This document shows, piece by piece, positions 1-11,586 of a stretch of 51,443 nucleotides of DNA (its first letter is position 1; every line of letters starts with the position of its first letter). The notes beneath the pieces are model-generated. The model searched no databases and was not told the DNA's origin. It worked only from the letters and a program-made list of their open reading frames with translations. This DNA comes from Trichosphaerium sp. ATCC 40318 (Eukaryota; Discosea; Flabellinia; Trichosidae), in assembly GCA_038496445.1 (NCBI GenBank), contig JALMLS010000111.1, positions 1 to 51,443 of the forward strand. The letters run 5' to 3'. A program made the position numbers and the translations under genes.

Positions 1-3000
1 TTTGAGGTACTTGACACTTGATTTGTTTCCTAGATTCAAATATGATTATTGTTTAACATCAATACAATTGATTGTTGTTGTGTTACACACGTACCACAAA
101 ACACAAGAATAGGTATTTTACTCCATTTCTTATTTTGCTTAATTATACTTTTCACCAAGTGCTCTGCTGCATTCTCATCTCCATCACCTTTACGGTACCT
201 GTTTGTTATAATACGTAGCCTGTTATTACAATATCCTTTAAACTTTTGAAGCCATGCCAAAACCTCTGAGGATGACATCATTGACAAAACCTTTGGAGTG
301 TTAGTACCCCTTCAACATATTCTATTTGGTTTGTGTACCTCTGTTTTCTTTGGCCGAGCTTTTAATAGCTTTACAATCTCTTTGTTCTCATTGGATAAGT
401 TATCGTCAACCCATAAGATGAGACACTTTGCATCTCTGTACTTGATGTTGAACTGTGATAGATTGATAGTGTTTGTGCTTTGATAATAAACAAGGTATCT
501 CGGAAGAATCTGTTAAAACAGAAAGTTAGAAGAAAACTGCCAAAGGTTATTAACAGATGTGAGGTTCGTACTTGTTTGTTGGAGAATACAACAATTTCAT
601 CAAAGTCTGGTTTTTCATGTTTTTTACAAGGATAGCAATTGCGAGCATTTGTTGTTTTTTTAACAATAGCATAGTGTGAATCGTATCCATCCTATTTTTG
701 CTGTTACACCACAACTAATGGGTAATTAATGGATTACCTTGCATCCTTTTCCGTAGAGGCTGTTTGGATCAAGAGGGTCAGGAACCTCAGTAGCTGGATA
801 AGGTTTTCCCATCATCACCCACGATATCAGCATACAAGGAGTATCTGTCTTGTTCCACTCAGCATACACCTTTCCTACAACAGTTTTATTAGCTCCAAGC
901 ACATGACTATAAACACGTACCATAGTCTGGGTATTGTGTAAAGTAGATACCATTCCCTTTGTAATAAAGTAAATCAGACACGTGCACATTGAAAAAGCAA
1001 CAGTACCAAAGAATCCTGCATCTTTCTTGCCTTTTGACTTTAACTTTGTTGGGTCTCTGAAGTTGTTGGTCGCAATTGAAAAACTGATGTGCTATGTATG
1101 CGTATAAGTAGCATACTTAATATGATGACAGTACCTCTGTTGTGCCGTGAAACCCACCAATGAGATTGATTTGCTCATTACCAGAAACACGAAGAGTGTA
1201 ATTTTTCAAATGGTTCATTGTCCGTTCTTGTGCTTCAAGTTTATTTTTATCAACTGCACTCAAACTACTATCGCGAATATCTAGATGATGGATTAATAAG
1301 AATTGCTAGCAAATGTTCAATCACTTACTTGAAGATTTAGATTGAAGTACTTTAGCAACGAGCTGTTCATATTTTTTTTGGAATGCAGCTTCAAGTGTTT
1401 GATTGTCAAAGAATACAATCTTTTCAAGTTTAAAGAACGACTCACTCTCAGTACCCATAAACTTGTAGAACATATTGCGAGCTCTCAAGTACTCATCACA
1501 ACGCTCCTTTTTAGATCAGTCAGCAAAGATGAAATACCAAGTCAGAATGCCAAGTTGGACAAAGTGTTACACATACTTTAGTTGTTTCGTTGCTTGTGAG
1601 AGAAGTCCATCTCAAACCTGGATACTTTTTCTTGTTCTTTTTCCAATTGCCTTGTGTTAAAAATTGTTCACCATGAAGACTGCTCCACAACCTATTGTGG
1701 CTTATTGTCAGAACAGGAAAGCCCTCTTTCAAGTGAGAGGCAGTGACAATATCTCCTATCAGATTGTTGTAAGCAAAGATGACCTTCACATTGTGGTTAC
1801 CTGTTTGTTCAAACTTATATGGAGGTTTTGTAGCAACAATAATATGACCGTTTTGAATACTTGCAGGGCATAGCTGAACTTGTCTACCTTCCAATGGTGC
1901 TAAGTATGATCCAATACATTTCTAAACATACATGAATTCTTACTTAACTACTATATTTGCTATCGTACCTTCCATAACCATGGCACCTTGCCTCTGATCA
2001 CAATGTTTACCACATTGTTACTATAGTACAGCACAATTGTGTTACCATAAAAATCATTCAATACAATCAGATTTGAAAAGAGGCGGAACTCTTTGTTTTG
2101 GAACTCTAGATATTTTGTAAGCATAAATACCACATTATTTCGGTGCTTCCCTCTTAATCTTGTTTGCAAGTTATTAAACGCATCTATTGACATTTCACTG
2201 ACTTGGTATGCTAAGAACTTTGAAACGGCTGATATGTGCTCATATTTGTCGGGAAGTGACTAAAGGTTGTTTAGCAACAATAACAATAAGAAAGCAAAGA
2301 AAAAACTGAGGAAAAAACATAAGCGAGAACATGTGTTTCAAACGTACTATTTTTTGAGTATTCTCATTTTTCTTGATTGTTTTAATCGTCTTGGTTACAA
2401 AACTATTATCTTTTTTAGGTATGAATGATAGTAACCTCCACTTTGTTGGCAACTTGCTCAAGTAAAACACATCAGAAAATATGGATAGTTCCTCCTTCCC
2501 TTCTTTAACTAGATCGATACTGGTGTCCTTTTCTGTCACAGGCGGAAAGTACAACATATCAGCTTTAGGCAATAATGAAATTATGACATATCCATCTGAG
2601 CCGTATACTTTCTAACCACAGTAAGTAAATAATGTACCAATAAACATGGTACCTTTTCTTCTCTTGTCAAGCGAACACAAAATGACAATTTAACCAAGAA
2701 TCTCATCACTTGCTTCACATCATCCACAGCACACTTTTTGAATACCTTTGAGATGCGGTAATGGGCCTCTGCATCTGTGAATACAGCACAGTGATTTCGA
2801 GACTTTTCATTTAACAATCTGTTCAGGTGTTCTGTAGGAGCAACAAAGACACTCATAATACGAGATAGAATGGGAGGGTCTAAACATGACATGTATGATG
2901 ACTAGAGGATAATTAAAACGAGTTCAATCTCATAGAAAATGCTTTAGGCAAGCAGTACCTCATCAAACATAATGCTACCAATAGAGTGAAGGTAATTTAA

Positions 3001-5551
3001 CGAGGCAACCAACTCAATTGGAGCCATTTTACATGTCTTAGGTAATAGTTTGATGACTTGTCCACTATCAAAATGTTATTCATCAGTGTTGTTGTAAATA
3101 ACAATCAACGTACATTGATATGATGTTACCCTTCAATCTATCCTTTTTCACAACTGCTTTCTTTAATGCTTTTTGTACTTCGTCATAAAGAGTTGGTACT
3201 TTTGGGTATTGTGACTTCATGTATTTTGCCTGACGCTTCAATTGTTTCTCAAGACCAGAGATACCTTTTGAAACAACATTAGGAGCCTTACTTAGTTTAA
3301 AATAAAACAAGTACCATCTAAGCAAAACACAAGGTACACTGATGATGTCATCTGATTGAAGGAGTATAGTGCTTTTTTATTGTCTTTTAAGTCTCCTGAA
3401 TGAATATCCAACTTGGATCCATATACTATCACTGAGTAGAATGTTCCATCTTGTCCACGCAAAAACTTACTAAGGGTATGAACCCAGTGTGTCAAGTGCT
3501 TCTTTTGTTCCACAATTGATAGTGATAAGTCAATCTAAAATAAATATTGATAAGAAAATGTTTGTGCACGTGGTCTTAGGATCCTTACAACAATGATGTA
3601 AATGGCAAGTTGTTTTGTGAAAAAATACTTGTGAAGTCCTTTGTATTCCATCTGTCCAGCAAAGTCTAAAACAGTGAATGATAAATCACCATATCTACAT
3701 GTTAGTGTTATGTCTTGTATAGAATATCAAACAAACGCACAATAGAGAAGAGGTATCAAAGCCAACTGTTGAATCAACACTGTCATCTTTTTCACCTGAC
3801 AACATCTTTACTAAAGTTGTCTTTCCTAATATTTATGTCAATGTAAAGAAACTCATATTGCTTGAGCATACCTGATCCTCCATGACCCACAACCAACAAT
3901 TTTGCTTTCAGTTGCTTCATGTATTCATATTCTGTGTGATCCATACCAGAAGCAATAGTTGATGGCTTTTTTTGATGGAACATTTTGTAATATTCACCTT
4001 GAAATTGTTCTTTTGTAATGTCGTGTATCTTTATTGGTATCACACGTGCCCCTGGAATATCACGTGCTTTTATTGTAACTAGTATCAATGTGAGTGCATA
4101 GTTAAATATGAGAATACTATTGGTATGTACCTTGATGTAATGATATCTCAGGGTCATGTAAACAAAGATCATAAACAAATACCACATCGCACACACAATT
4201 GTGTTCATCTGTGTGTTGTCTTATTCGTTCAACAACTTGAGTGAATGTCTCTTTTTTAACAATCTCAAAAATTAAGGATTTTTGACATGATATTTGGAAA
4301 GTGTCATTTGGTAAAGTAAAAAACGTGGGAGTTATAAACCAGTCATTCAGCTTCTTGAAATACTTCATATCTTCTGAAAATACATACACATCTTCAATGT
4401 CTGTGGATGTACTTTTGGTATAAATTATTGGCATTTTGAAAAAGGCGTGTTGATTGGGTTCTCCAGAAATCTTGGTATCTGCCAGATTACGAAAGTTGTC
4501 ATCCACAAAGTCACCAATGTATTTGGTACCATCTGGCCAATAATACTCTCCTTTTCCTGTTTTCTTGCCATCCACAAAGTCACCAATGTATTTGCTACCG
4601 CTTGGCCAAAAATACTCTCCTTTTCCTGTTAACTTGCCATCCACAAAGTCACCAATGTATTTGGTACCATCTGGCCAGTAACGCTCTCCTTTTCCTGTTT
4701 TCTTGTCATCCACAAAGTCACCGATGTATTTGGTTCCACTCGGCCAATAATACTCTCCTTTTCCTGTTTTCTTATCGTCCACAAAGTCACCAATGTATTT
4801 GGTACCATCTGGCCAATAATACTCTCCTTTTCCTGCTCTTGTCATCCACAAAGTCACCAATGTATTTGGTACCATCTGGCCAATAATACTCTCCTTTTCC
4901 TGTTCTTTTGTCATCCACAAAGTCACCAATGTATTTGGTACCATCTGGCCAATAACGCTCTCCTTTTCCTGTTAACTTGCCGTCCACAAAGTCACCAATG
5001 TATTTGGTACCACTCGGCCAATAATACTCTCCTTTTCCTGTTATCTTACCATCCACAAAGTCACCAATGTATTTGGTACCATCTAGCCAATAATACTCTC
5101 CTTTTCCTGTTCTCTTGCCATCCACAAAGTCACCAATGTATTTGGTACCATCTGGCCAATAATGCTCTCCTTTTCCTGTTAACTTGCCATCCACAAAGTC
5201 ACCGATGTATTTGGTACTGCTTGGCCAATGATACTCTCCTTTTCCTGTTATCTTGCCATCCACAAAGTCACCGATGTATTTGCTACCATTTTCATAGCCT
5301 ACGTATTTGGTTATCATCTTAAAATTCTCTTCAAAACATTAGAACTTACCACCAACATTGTTATCACAGTACCATGTCTGTTCGCCTTTACCATGTCTGA
5401 TACCACTTTTTAAAGTCCCTTTGTAAAAAGAACCTTCATCCAGAATGAATATTTTACCTACATAAGGATTATTGATAACAACTTCAAAAAAAACAATAAG
5501 ACGCTTACTAAAAACCAAAAAATCGCCTTGAGCGGATTTACTTTTGTCCAT
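1..5551 (-). CDS. MORN-Roc-COR-PARP-receiver multidomain protein (3' end outside window)
   Basis: The gene reads right to left from ATG at 5551. An N-terminal segment is followed by 12 MORN units (about 5290-4495). Next is a Roc GTPase: P-loop GHGGSGKTT split by an intron at 3826-3871, DFAGQ switch II near 3652-3666, and GSKLD in the G4 position near 3410-3427. A COR-like region follows (LNYLHSIGSIMFD, then PPILSRIMSVF, about 3050-2600), then a linker. The ADP-ribosyltransferase domain has HGTT near 1138-1155, GNGIYFTQYPDYG near 934-956 and DEIVVFSNKQILPRYLVYY near 603-550, so the H-Y-E triad of PARPs is present. The last part seen is a receiver-like domain beginning ILWVDDN (near 401-418) and containing IPILVFCG, running past base 1. 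I count about 15 introns, typically 45-60 nt, many with GTAC donors. Predicted role (inference): a GTP-regulated signalling protein whose output is ADP-ribosylation. A 2-nt deletion in the MORN array breaks the frame (see separate entry), so the gene may be inactive, or the assembly may be wrong there. Confidence 0.85.
4495..5290 (-). repeat. Array of 12 MORN repeats (69 bp units)
   Basis: The array has twelve 23-residue units of the form GTKYIGDFVDGKxTGKGEYYWPD inside the multidomain gene. The units are nearly identical at DNA level, differing mainly at GK[ITLR/K] and W-P-[DS]. MORN repeats usually bind membranes or proteins. Eleven units are 69 bp. The unit around 4835-4850 reads ...GACAAGAGCAGG... 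and is two bases shorter than its neighbours, which shifts the frame. Confidence 0.92.
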
Positions 5552-6568
5552 TGCTTATGATCAACTGTAAACAACACAAAACCCAACTGACTGCACGTCT
5601 TTATTCGCTAAAAAGCTAATTCGTAAAACCGACAAAAATTGGCTAAAATAAATGTGCACATGAAAGTTTACGAAAAAGAAAAAAGTGTTTTTCAACGGTA
5701 GATAAATTACTTGTACTAGTAAAACGAGGTTGCTTGTACAAACGTAATAACGTCAAGTTGTTACGTGAGGATATAAGCCAAAAACCCTACAAAGCGTCAG
5801 GATAGAGTTTGCATCACCCTCTTGTAACAAGAAGCGAAGCCGACAGAGTTATAAAAAAACAGGCAAAACCCAAGATGAAGATTCACGTTTCAACTTTCTG
5901 GCGTACCTGAATAAAACCTCAAACCAATAGACCGTGTTTGTAATCACGTGATTTGTTTACTAAAGTTGACGGTTCTGTTCGAACAAAAACGGTTTACCGT
6001 CTGGTACTGTGCTAAATTAGTGAACCCACATATAGGGGATTTATTCTTGAAGCGCTTGTTCGCTCGAGGTCGAAAATAGCTTCGTTTGGAGTTTTTTGTT
6101 TGGCGGTAATGCGATTGCTTTGTTCATACTTTCAATTCGCTTTTAGCTCATTGAGCACTTCTGTGGTTTGATCGTACCGTGTACAGTTTGTGTAGGTAAA
6201 ATACTGCGATCATTATCCATGGTCTATTTAAACTGACATTGAAAAGTTTGTTCCCACTAGTACGTAAGTCATACTACGAAGTACGACAGTATAACACAAA
6301 TAGTTCACATTGTGATAGATCTACACTATTTGACAGAACTCTGTCAATCCTAGATCTGCAAGTGGCTCACTTTCTAGAAAATATTAGTAAAACTTGAATG
6401 AGACAATATCCACCTTTATTACATTGGTATGTACAGAAATGACAACTGGTATTGAAGCAAGGTTTGAGTACCTCTGTTGTGATGGTCAATGTAGTGAAGT
6501 GCAGAAAACCTAGTTGTAATACCAGAGAAACTAGGTTTAGGTGCCTTCTCCCTATATTGAAATACAGA
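5552..6568. other. Spacer between the multidomain gene and VWA copy 1
   Basis: There is no reading frame that I can join into a gene. It must contain the promoter of the leftward multidomain gene (start 5551) and the 3' flank of the leftward VWA gene (stop 6569). A CACGTG palindrome sits near 5946. I see no tRNA or rRNA. Confidence 0.5.
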
Positions 6569-8584
6569 TCAAAGATTCATTACATTGGTTTGAAGCTTTT
6601 CACAGAGTTCAAGTTCTGAAGTGAGATCTTCTTCATCAGAAGAGGACAATGCATCAATCTAAAAACTAATTAACTCATATACACTAACAATGTATTGTAA
6701 TAAATATGTAGTGACTTGTTACAAAACGCGTTTTTTTGGTTCAAACAAATGACGTACTTCAGAATCATAGTATTTCTTGAATTTTTCCATCTTTTCAATC
6801 CAACCATCTACAAACATCAGTCAGTAGCTGTTTCCATTGAACTGTTAATGTCTAAAAGTACATACCTTCAATTGACTCAGCATCTGACGTTAATAGGTCT
6901 TTTATAAATTCAACATAGCGTATGAGTAGAACAGCTTTACGAATACAATTGTTTTCGAAATAATCTTCTTGTTCCTGAAAAAAACAAAAAAAGATTGTAA
7001 GTACACGTGACTTGTTAAACAGAGATTTGTTGTTCCCCATACATTATCTTGAGTAAACTCTAATTTATCAGTAAATGCTACTTTATCATCTTGACGTGTT
7101 TCATATGATGTACTAAGGGTAAAACATCAGATGATGAGTGTTAAATCTAAACGTTCTTAAACGTACTCAAAAGAATAGTTGCTTGAAGCGTCATCCTCAG
7201 GCTCATCCATTTTCACGAGTATCACTGACCCTTTAGTACGACCCTTATCATCCATTATTGAGGGACAAGTACTCTTTATCTGGCACAACACACCTTCTTG
7301 AGGCTGTTCACAACCTTCGGTAAAGAGTAAATGACACATGGCACAACAAACGACAATAGATTGACTTTGACTCAAACGAGTTACGTACCTGGAGATCCAT
7401 AAACACGCTTGACATTATGACCTTGTGCTTTAAACTCTATTTTGATATTATAACAATCGATGGTTGTAATATAATCAAAGTCTGTAACCAACAAGTCATT
7501 GAATTCTTTTGGTGTTTTAACAGTGAAATAGTTACAACCTCTTGTATCTGTTATGATCGATACTGCTGAAGTATCAAACTGTGCGCCAATACCAACAAAC
7601 GTGGTGTATATTTTCTTGTTTGCCATTGCTTCAAAGGAAGGTTGAAGATCCTTTGCAAAGGCTCCCTACCGTAAAAGATTAGCCGACATGCCTTTGGTGA
7701 AAGTCGTACAGCATTGATTCGCATATCAGTGAAGAAGAACATTCTGTGTTCTCTCTTCTCTTTCACATCTTTCAACGCATCTTCAAGCATGATCTTTCCT
7801 GCCCTATAGCCTATCATACGAGGTGTTTTAGAAAGTGTAAGTGTCAAGACAGTAAGGTGAGTACCTTTTTCAAGATTTGTTCCACCTCGTGGTTGTACTT
7901 TTTCTATTCTCTGTTTGAGAGCATCTTTATCAACATCAGACCAACGTGTGAGTGGTAATAGATTCTCAGTAGTTGTATCAAATAGAACGATGCCCAAAAA
8001 GTCATCATCACGTATATTACTTAGCATACCAAGCATACTTTCTTTAGCAACTTCCATCTAAAAAACAAGGTCAAATCTTTGGACGAAGACAAATTAACCA
8101 GGGCATCTTCAGTCATTGTCTTAGCCGCCCAAGCTTTTATCCTAAAGAAAGACATACACATGATTTACTCTGACTATAGCTCATGCGACTTCTCATAGAT
8201 CCTGAGATATCCATGACAATAACAGTGTTCAAAGGTAACCTTTCATTGTGCTCATACAATCCTTTTCCATCAAGTTTTCCTGACATACCAATACACACGT
8301 GTCTTTCAATGTCACCTTTTTATTTTATTAAAGAACTAAGAAAAATAGCCACAGTGACAAACCAGCCAGTAGATTAGCATACCTGTTATAGGATTCCTTG
8401 ATTTACTTTTGAAATAGCGAGGTGAGAAGTATTTTTCTTTTTCTTGCTCTCCAACGTTGAATTTATGCTTATAAAGCATCCCTTCATATGTAATACTTGA
8501 TTCTGGTGGTAAAATGTCGCTATGTACATAACTACTGAACGCTGCAATGTCCTTTGCGCCTGCACTACTAGCTGCACAACCCAT
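6569..8584 (-). CDS. VWA-domain protein, copy 1 (probable N-terminal acylation; frame doubtful after MIDAS)
   Basis: The start at 8584 gives MGCAASSAG, a textbook N-myristoylation (Gly2) plus palmitoylation (Cys3) context, so membrane anchoring is likely. The chain continues through YEGMLYKHKFNVGEQEKEKY and, after an intron, DIERHVCIGMSGKLDGKG. The VWA core follows with MIDAS motif DISGS. Later exons carry VAKESMLGMLSNIRDDD, RGGTNLEKGYRAGK, ANKKIYTTFVGIG and an acidic C-terminus IDALSSSDEEDL. It ends at TGA 6569, about 20 residues earlier than copy 2. Between MIDAS and VAKESM (about 8060-8190) part of the sequence seen in copy 2 (GDKEKN...RLDQ) is missing, and I could not find a splice that keeps frame; the segment IKAWAAKTMTEDAL there is clearly conserved coding. 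The protein family is VWA, with Mg2+-dependent ligand binding; the ligand is unknown. It may be a recent pseudogene. Confidence 0.75.
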
Positions 8585-9110
8585 GACAAGCGGGTTTGTT
8601 GTTAAAGTTCGAAGGATATTTTTCAAATAAAATACAAATAAAAAGTACAAAAAGGTCCTTTTCACTTAACATACGCAGCGTGCGAAACACAGGCGCTATC
8701 AGTGTCGTGCGTTGTATGTCAGCGGTTGGCAGTATCATCAGTTTTTTGACTTATATCTATTTTCACGTGATTCTTAACCATTGGCTTATCGCCATCTAAC
8801 TGGTTTTCTGTTGGAAGACAATGCCATGAAAATGGAGAAACATTCCTTTTTTCGCACCCAAGCTATGCAGTTTTTTTTGCTTAACGAGTATATGTCAATA
8901 AGGTACGATAGAGTTATTACACTTATGTGCACATTGCTGTTGAACTAGTTCAGAGTAAGATTGGATGGCTTCCATTCAACACTACCTTTATCTGGTTAAA
9001 CACGTGTGCCCAACAGGCGTACTAAGGTAAACCTCATATTTATTGAAACATAAGCCAAGGATATCCAAAGTTAGGTATCCACAACAAACTTCATGCTTTG
9101 TACCACAATA
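8585..9110. other. Spacer between two leftward genes
   Basis: I see no coding signal. It contains the upstream region of VWA copy 1 and the 3' flank of the F-box/LRR gene. CACGTG palindromes occur near 8764 and 9001. Confidence 0.4.
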
Positions 9111-9902
9111 TCATTCTGACATCAAAGCTTGCACACCCCATATCCTATGTGCACCTTTCAATACCTTTAGGCCCTCTTTTGTTATCAATTTGCAGTAGTG
9201 CAAGTCGATAGTGTGTACACCTACCAACGCCTTCAAACCTTCATCTGTCACTGGTACATGATGTAAATCAATATCATGTACACCAGCCAATGCCTTGATA
9301 CCTTTATCTGTAATTGAGGTATCTTCTAACGTGATAGTATGTACACCAGCCAAAGCCACCAAACCTTCATCTGTTACTTGTGTCCAAGATAAATATATTG
9401 CATGTACTCCCGCTAATGCCTTTATACCTTCATCCGTTATGTACTTACAAAACTGCAAAAAAATAGTGTGCACGCCTGCCAATGCCTTCAAACCTTCATC
9501 TGTTACCTTTGTAGATGTTAAATCAATCTCGTGAACACCAGCCAATGCCTTGATGCCCTCATCTGTTATATATTCGCAGTAATCCAAGTTGATTCTGTGT
9601 ACCCCTGCAAGTTGATATAAGTGACTATTGTGTACTTCAAAGTCACGAAACCAGATGAGCGTGTTCTTCAGTATACGTTCGTTTTCTGAAAGCAGTTTCA
9701 ACGCGGTTTCGCTTTTAACGTTGATTTGATCGTACCCAACAATATCATGGACGATGTCGTGGAGTGCGTGACATGTTTGGGCTCTAGTGCGTGCAAACAT
9801 CCCTTGTTTCAGTATGAGCACTATTATTTCGACTGGGAGCGCAATAAGGTCGAGTATGTCCTTGCAAGCATTTTCTGCGTTCACTTTCTCCATTTTCTTC
9901 AA
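9111..9902 (-). CDS. F-box / leucine-rich-repeat protein
   Basis: This is an intronless 263-residue protein. Residues about 18-50 (LIALPVEIIVLILKQG, then RAQTCHALHDIVHDIVGY) look like an F-box of the L-P-x-E-I-x-x-x-I type. From about residue 95 there are seven LRR units of 21-22 residues with consensus LAGVHTIDLSxTxVTDEGLKA, ending KGAHRIWGV. In the F-box/LRR family the F-box binds Skp1 in an SCF ubiquitin ligase and the LRR selects the substrate. It has two close relatives in the window (23578 and 25533, + strand). It lies head to head with the F-box/MORN gene starting at 10021, with only 118 bp between the start codons, so a shared bidirectional promoter is likely. Confidence 0.85.
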   Translation of the reverse strand: MKKMEKVNAENACKDILDLIALPVEIIVLILKQGMFARTRAQTCHALHDIVHDIVGYDQINVKSETALKLLSENERILKNTLIWFRDFEVHNSHLYQLAGVHRINLDYCEYITDEGIKALAGVHEIDLTSTKVTDEGLKALAGVHTIFLQFCKYITDEGIKALAGVHAIYLSWTQVTDEGLVALAGVHTITLEDTSITDKGIKALAGVHDIDLHHVPVTDEGLKALVGVHTIDLHYCKLITKEGLKVLKGAHRIWGVQALMSE

Positions 9903-10020
9903 TAACGTTTGTTTTGAAGCCGTTAGTAATAGAGGTGACTGATTAGTGCAACCAAGGGTTGAAAGTTGGGCAAAGTTGTTCCGCCTTGACTTAAACGGAC
10001 CGACACAGATAGCACTTACT

Positions 10021-10759
10021 ATGGCAATAAGGCGAACGGTACGCCATTATTATCGATTATTAACTTTCTAAAGAGACTTAGGTACAAACTGAGCGAATAT
10101 CATTTACCAAACTGCTACTGGAGCTGCCAGTTGAGCTACACCTCGATATAATGGATTTTTCATGCGAAGCGTATGTCAAATGGCCATTATTCTGTAAACT
10201 AACAGCGATTACGTCTCGATTTAATGACACGTTTGAAAAACACGGTAGATGGGTTAAATACACCTCTGATGGTAATAAATACCATCAACGCGTATATGAG
10301 AATGGTTTAAAGCAAGGAGAAGAAAAAAAATGGTGGAGAAAATCGAGTACACTTAAACTTGAGTGTCATTTCATTGATGATAAGTTGAATGGATTGTACA
10401 GGTCTTGGTATGCTAATAGTCAGTTGTCACAGGAGGTTCACTATGTAGATGGTAAGATGCAAGGAAATGGTAGGGAGTGGCATGAGAATGGTATGAAGTG
10501 TAGGATAGGTAACTATGTTGATGATAAAAAGGAAGGAGAGTTTCGTTGGTGGAACAACAGTGGTCAATTGATTATACATTGTTTTTATGTTAATGGTAAA
10601 CAACAAGGAGAGTATAAGGCATGGCATGATTGTGGTCAATTATATGAGAAGTATAATTGTGCTAATGGTAATATTGAAGGTGAATATAAGCGTTGGTTTG
10701 AAGATGGTGATTTATGTGAGCATTCTATTTATGAGAATGGTAAAATAGTACTAAGCTAG
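10021..10759 (+). CDS. F-box-like protein with MORN-variant (YwqK-like) repeats
   Basis: Exon 1 is only 18 nt (MAIRRT, 10021-10038). A 43-nt intron (GTACGCC...TTAG, 10039-10081) joins in phase 0 to VQTERISFTKLLLELPVELH. The join is preferred because an internal ATG start at 10151 would cut off LLLELPVELHLDIMDF, the F-box-like helix. The rest is about seven units of 22-24 residues with a G-x-Y/F-x-x-W core followed by NGQL and VNGKxxGEYKxW, the antitoxin YwqK/MORN-variant repeat. It ends at TAG 10759. The same organisation is found at 28838-29977. Probable role by analogy: an SCF adaptor with a repeat-based binding surface; the target is unknown. Confidence 0.8.
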
Positions 10760-11343
10760 AACGCAAATTGATACTCGTTAATGAACTCCAAGCATTAGAT
10801 TGCGTTAATAACACAGTAGGAGATAATAAAGTCACGAGTTTAGAAGCTCCACATTTTCGTCAGTTAATGTAATCAACAATCCCATATGATTTTGGTATGT
10901 TGATACCTACGAGCCCCTGATTTCAGGGCTAAAGCAGAAGAACTCGTCTGTGATTATGAGCAAGGCACGCAATGTTCAGGTGAAATAGGTGAAAGTAGAT
11001 TTGGCCAAGCGTATCTACAGTAAACCCGGTTCTTATAAAAAGGCGTGAATACGTTGGATTTCATGCGTACACGTGACGTCACGTTTTGCAAAAAACTCAT
11101 CATACGTATGGACTTGGATCACGTCGATTAATCGTTGGAGCACGTGCGTGTAGCGTTTCGTGAAAAGAACTTAAAATCTCAGCGAAATTTCATAGAGTTT
11201 TCATTGCGGAATAATAAAACCCGCAAGGTACGAATATAGTCATCCCGAAGTCAACAAAGTTCTTCATTTTAAGTTTACTGGCCCACTATTTACAACACCT
11301 CTTCGCTCTAACCCTCACATTGCTAAATACCTGACGTATAATA
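10760..11343. other. Spacer, no gene seen
   Basis: No frame longer than a few dozen codons joins into a gene. Two CACGTG palindromes (about 11071 and 11141) and a CGTGACGTCACG palindrome (about 11073-11084) lie 200-270 bp upstream of the small gene at 11344, and could be promoter elements. Confidence 0.35.
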
Positions 11344-11586
11344 ATGGAAACAATATCTTCTCAATACTTTGACACCTATAACGTCCCTTCGTCTGATTTC
11401 AACTTCACAATCCCGCGTTTTGAGTATGATCCATACTTCGATCGTGATGTACCACGGTTAGATGAACCACACGAAGAGCCGCGAAAATATCGGTCACAAG
11501 ACGATTTAAAACTAACTGATGATTTTTGGGATGCAATGCATGTACCAGAAGTACTGGCTATTATTCGTGAGTCCGAAGAGGCGTAA
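11344..11586 (+). CDS. Small acidic hypothetical protein (80 aa)
   Basis: This is an uninterrupted 80-codon frame from ATG 11344 to TAA 11586. The protein is rich in Asp/Glu and aromatics (FNFTIPRFEYDPYFDRD, then LTDDFWDAMHVPEVLAII), with no signal peptide or membrane segment. I do not recognise a family. The composition looks like a real protein rather than random AT-rich DNA, and the start has an A at -3. The antisense frame (11376-11594) looks like a low-complexity shadow. It could also be the first exon of a longer gene, because a GTGAGT donor lies at 11568. Confidence 0.5.
   Translation: METISSQYFDTYNVPSSDFNFTIPRFEYDPYFDRDVPRLDEPHEEPRKYRSQDDLKLTDDFWDAMHVPEVLAIIRESEEA

Noticed and set aside
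4447-5413. Plus-strand frames through the MORN array
   Set aside because: They are the regular antisense shadows of 69-bp repeats and have no independent features.
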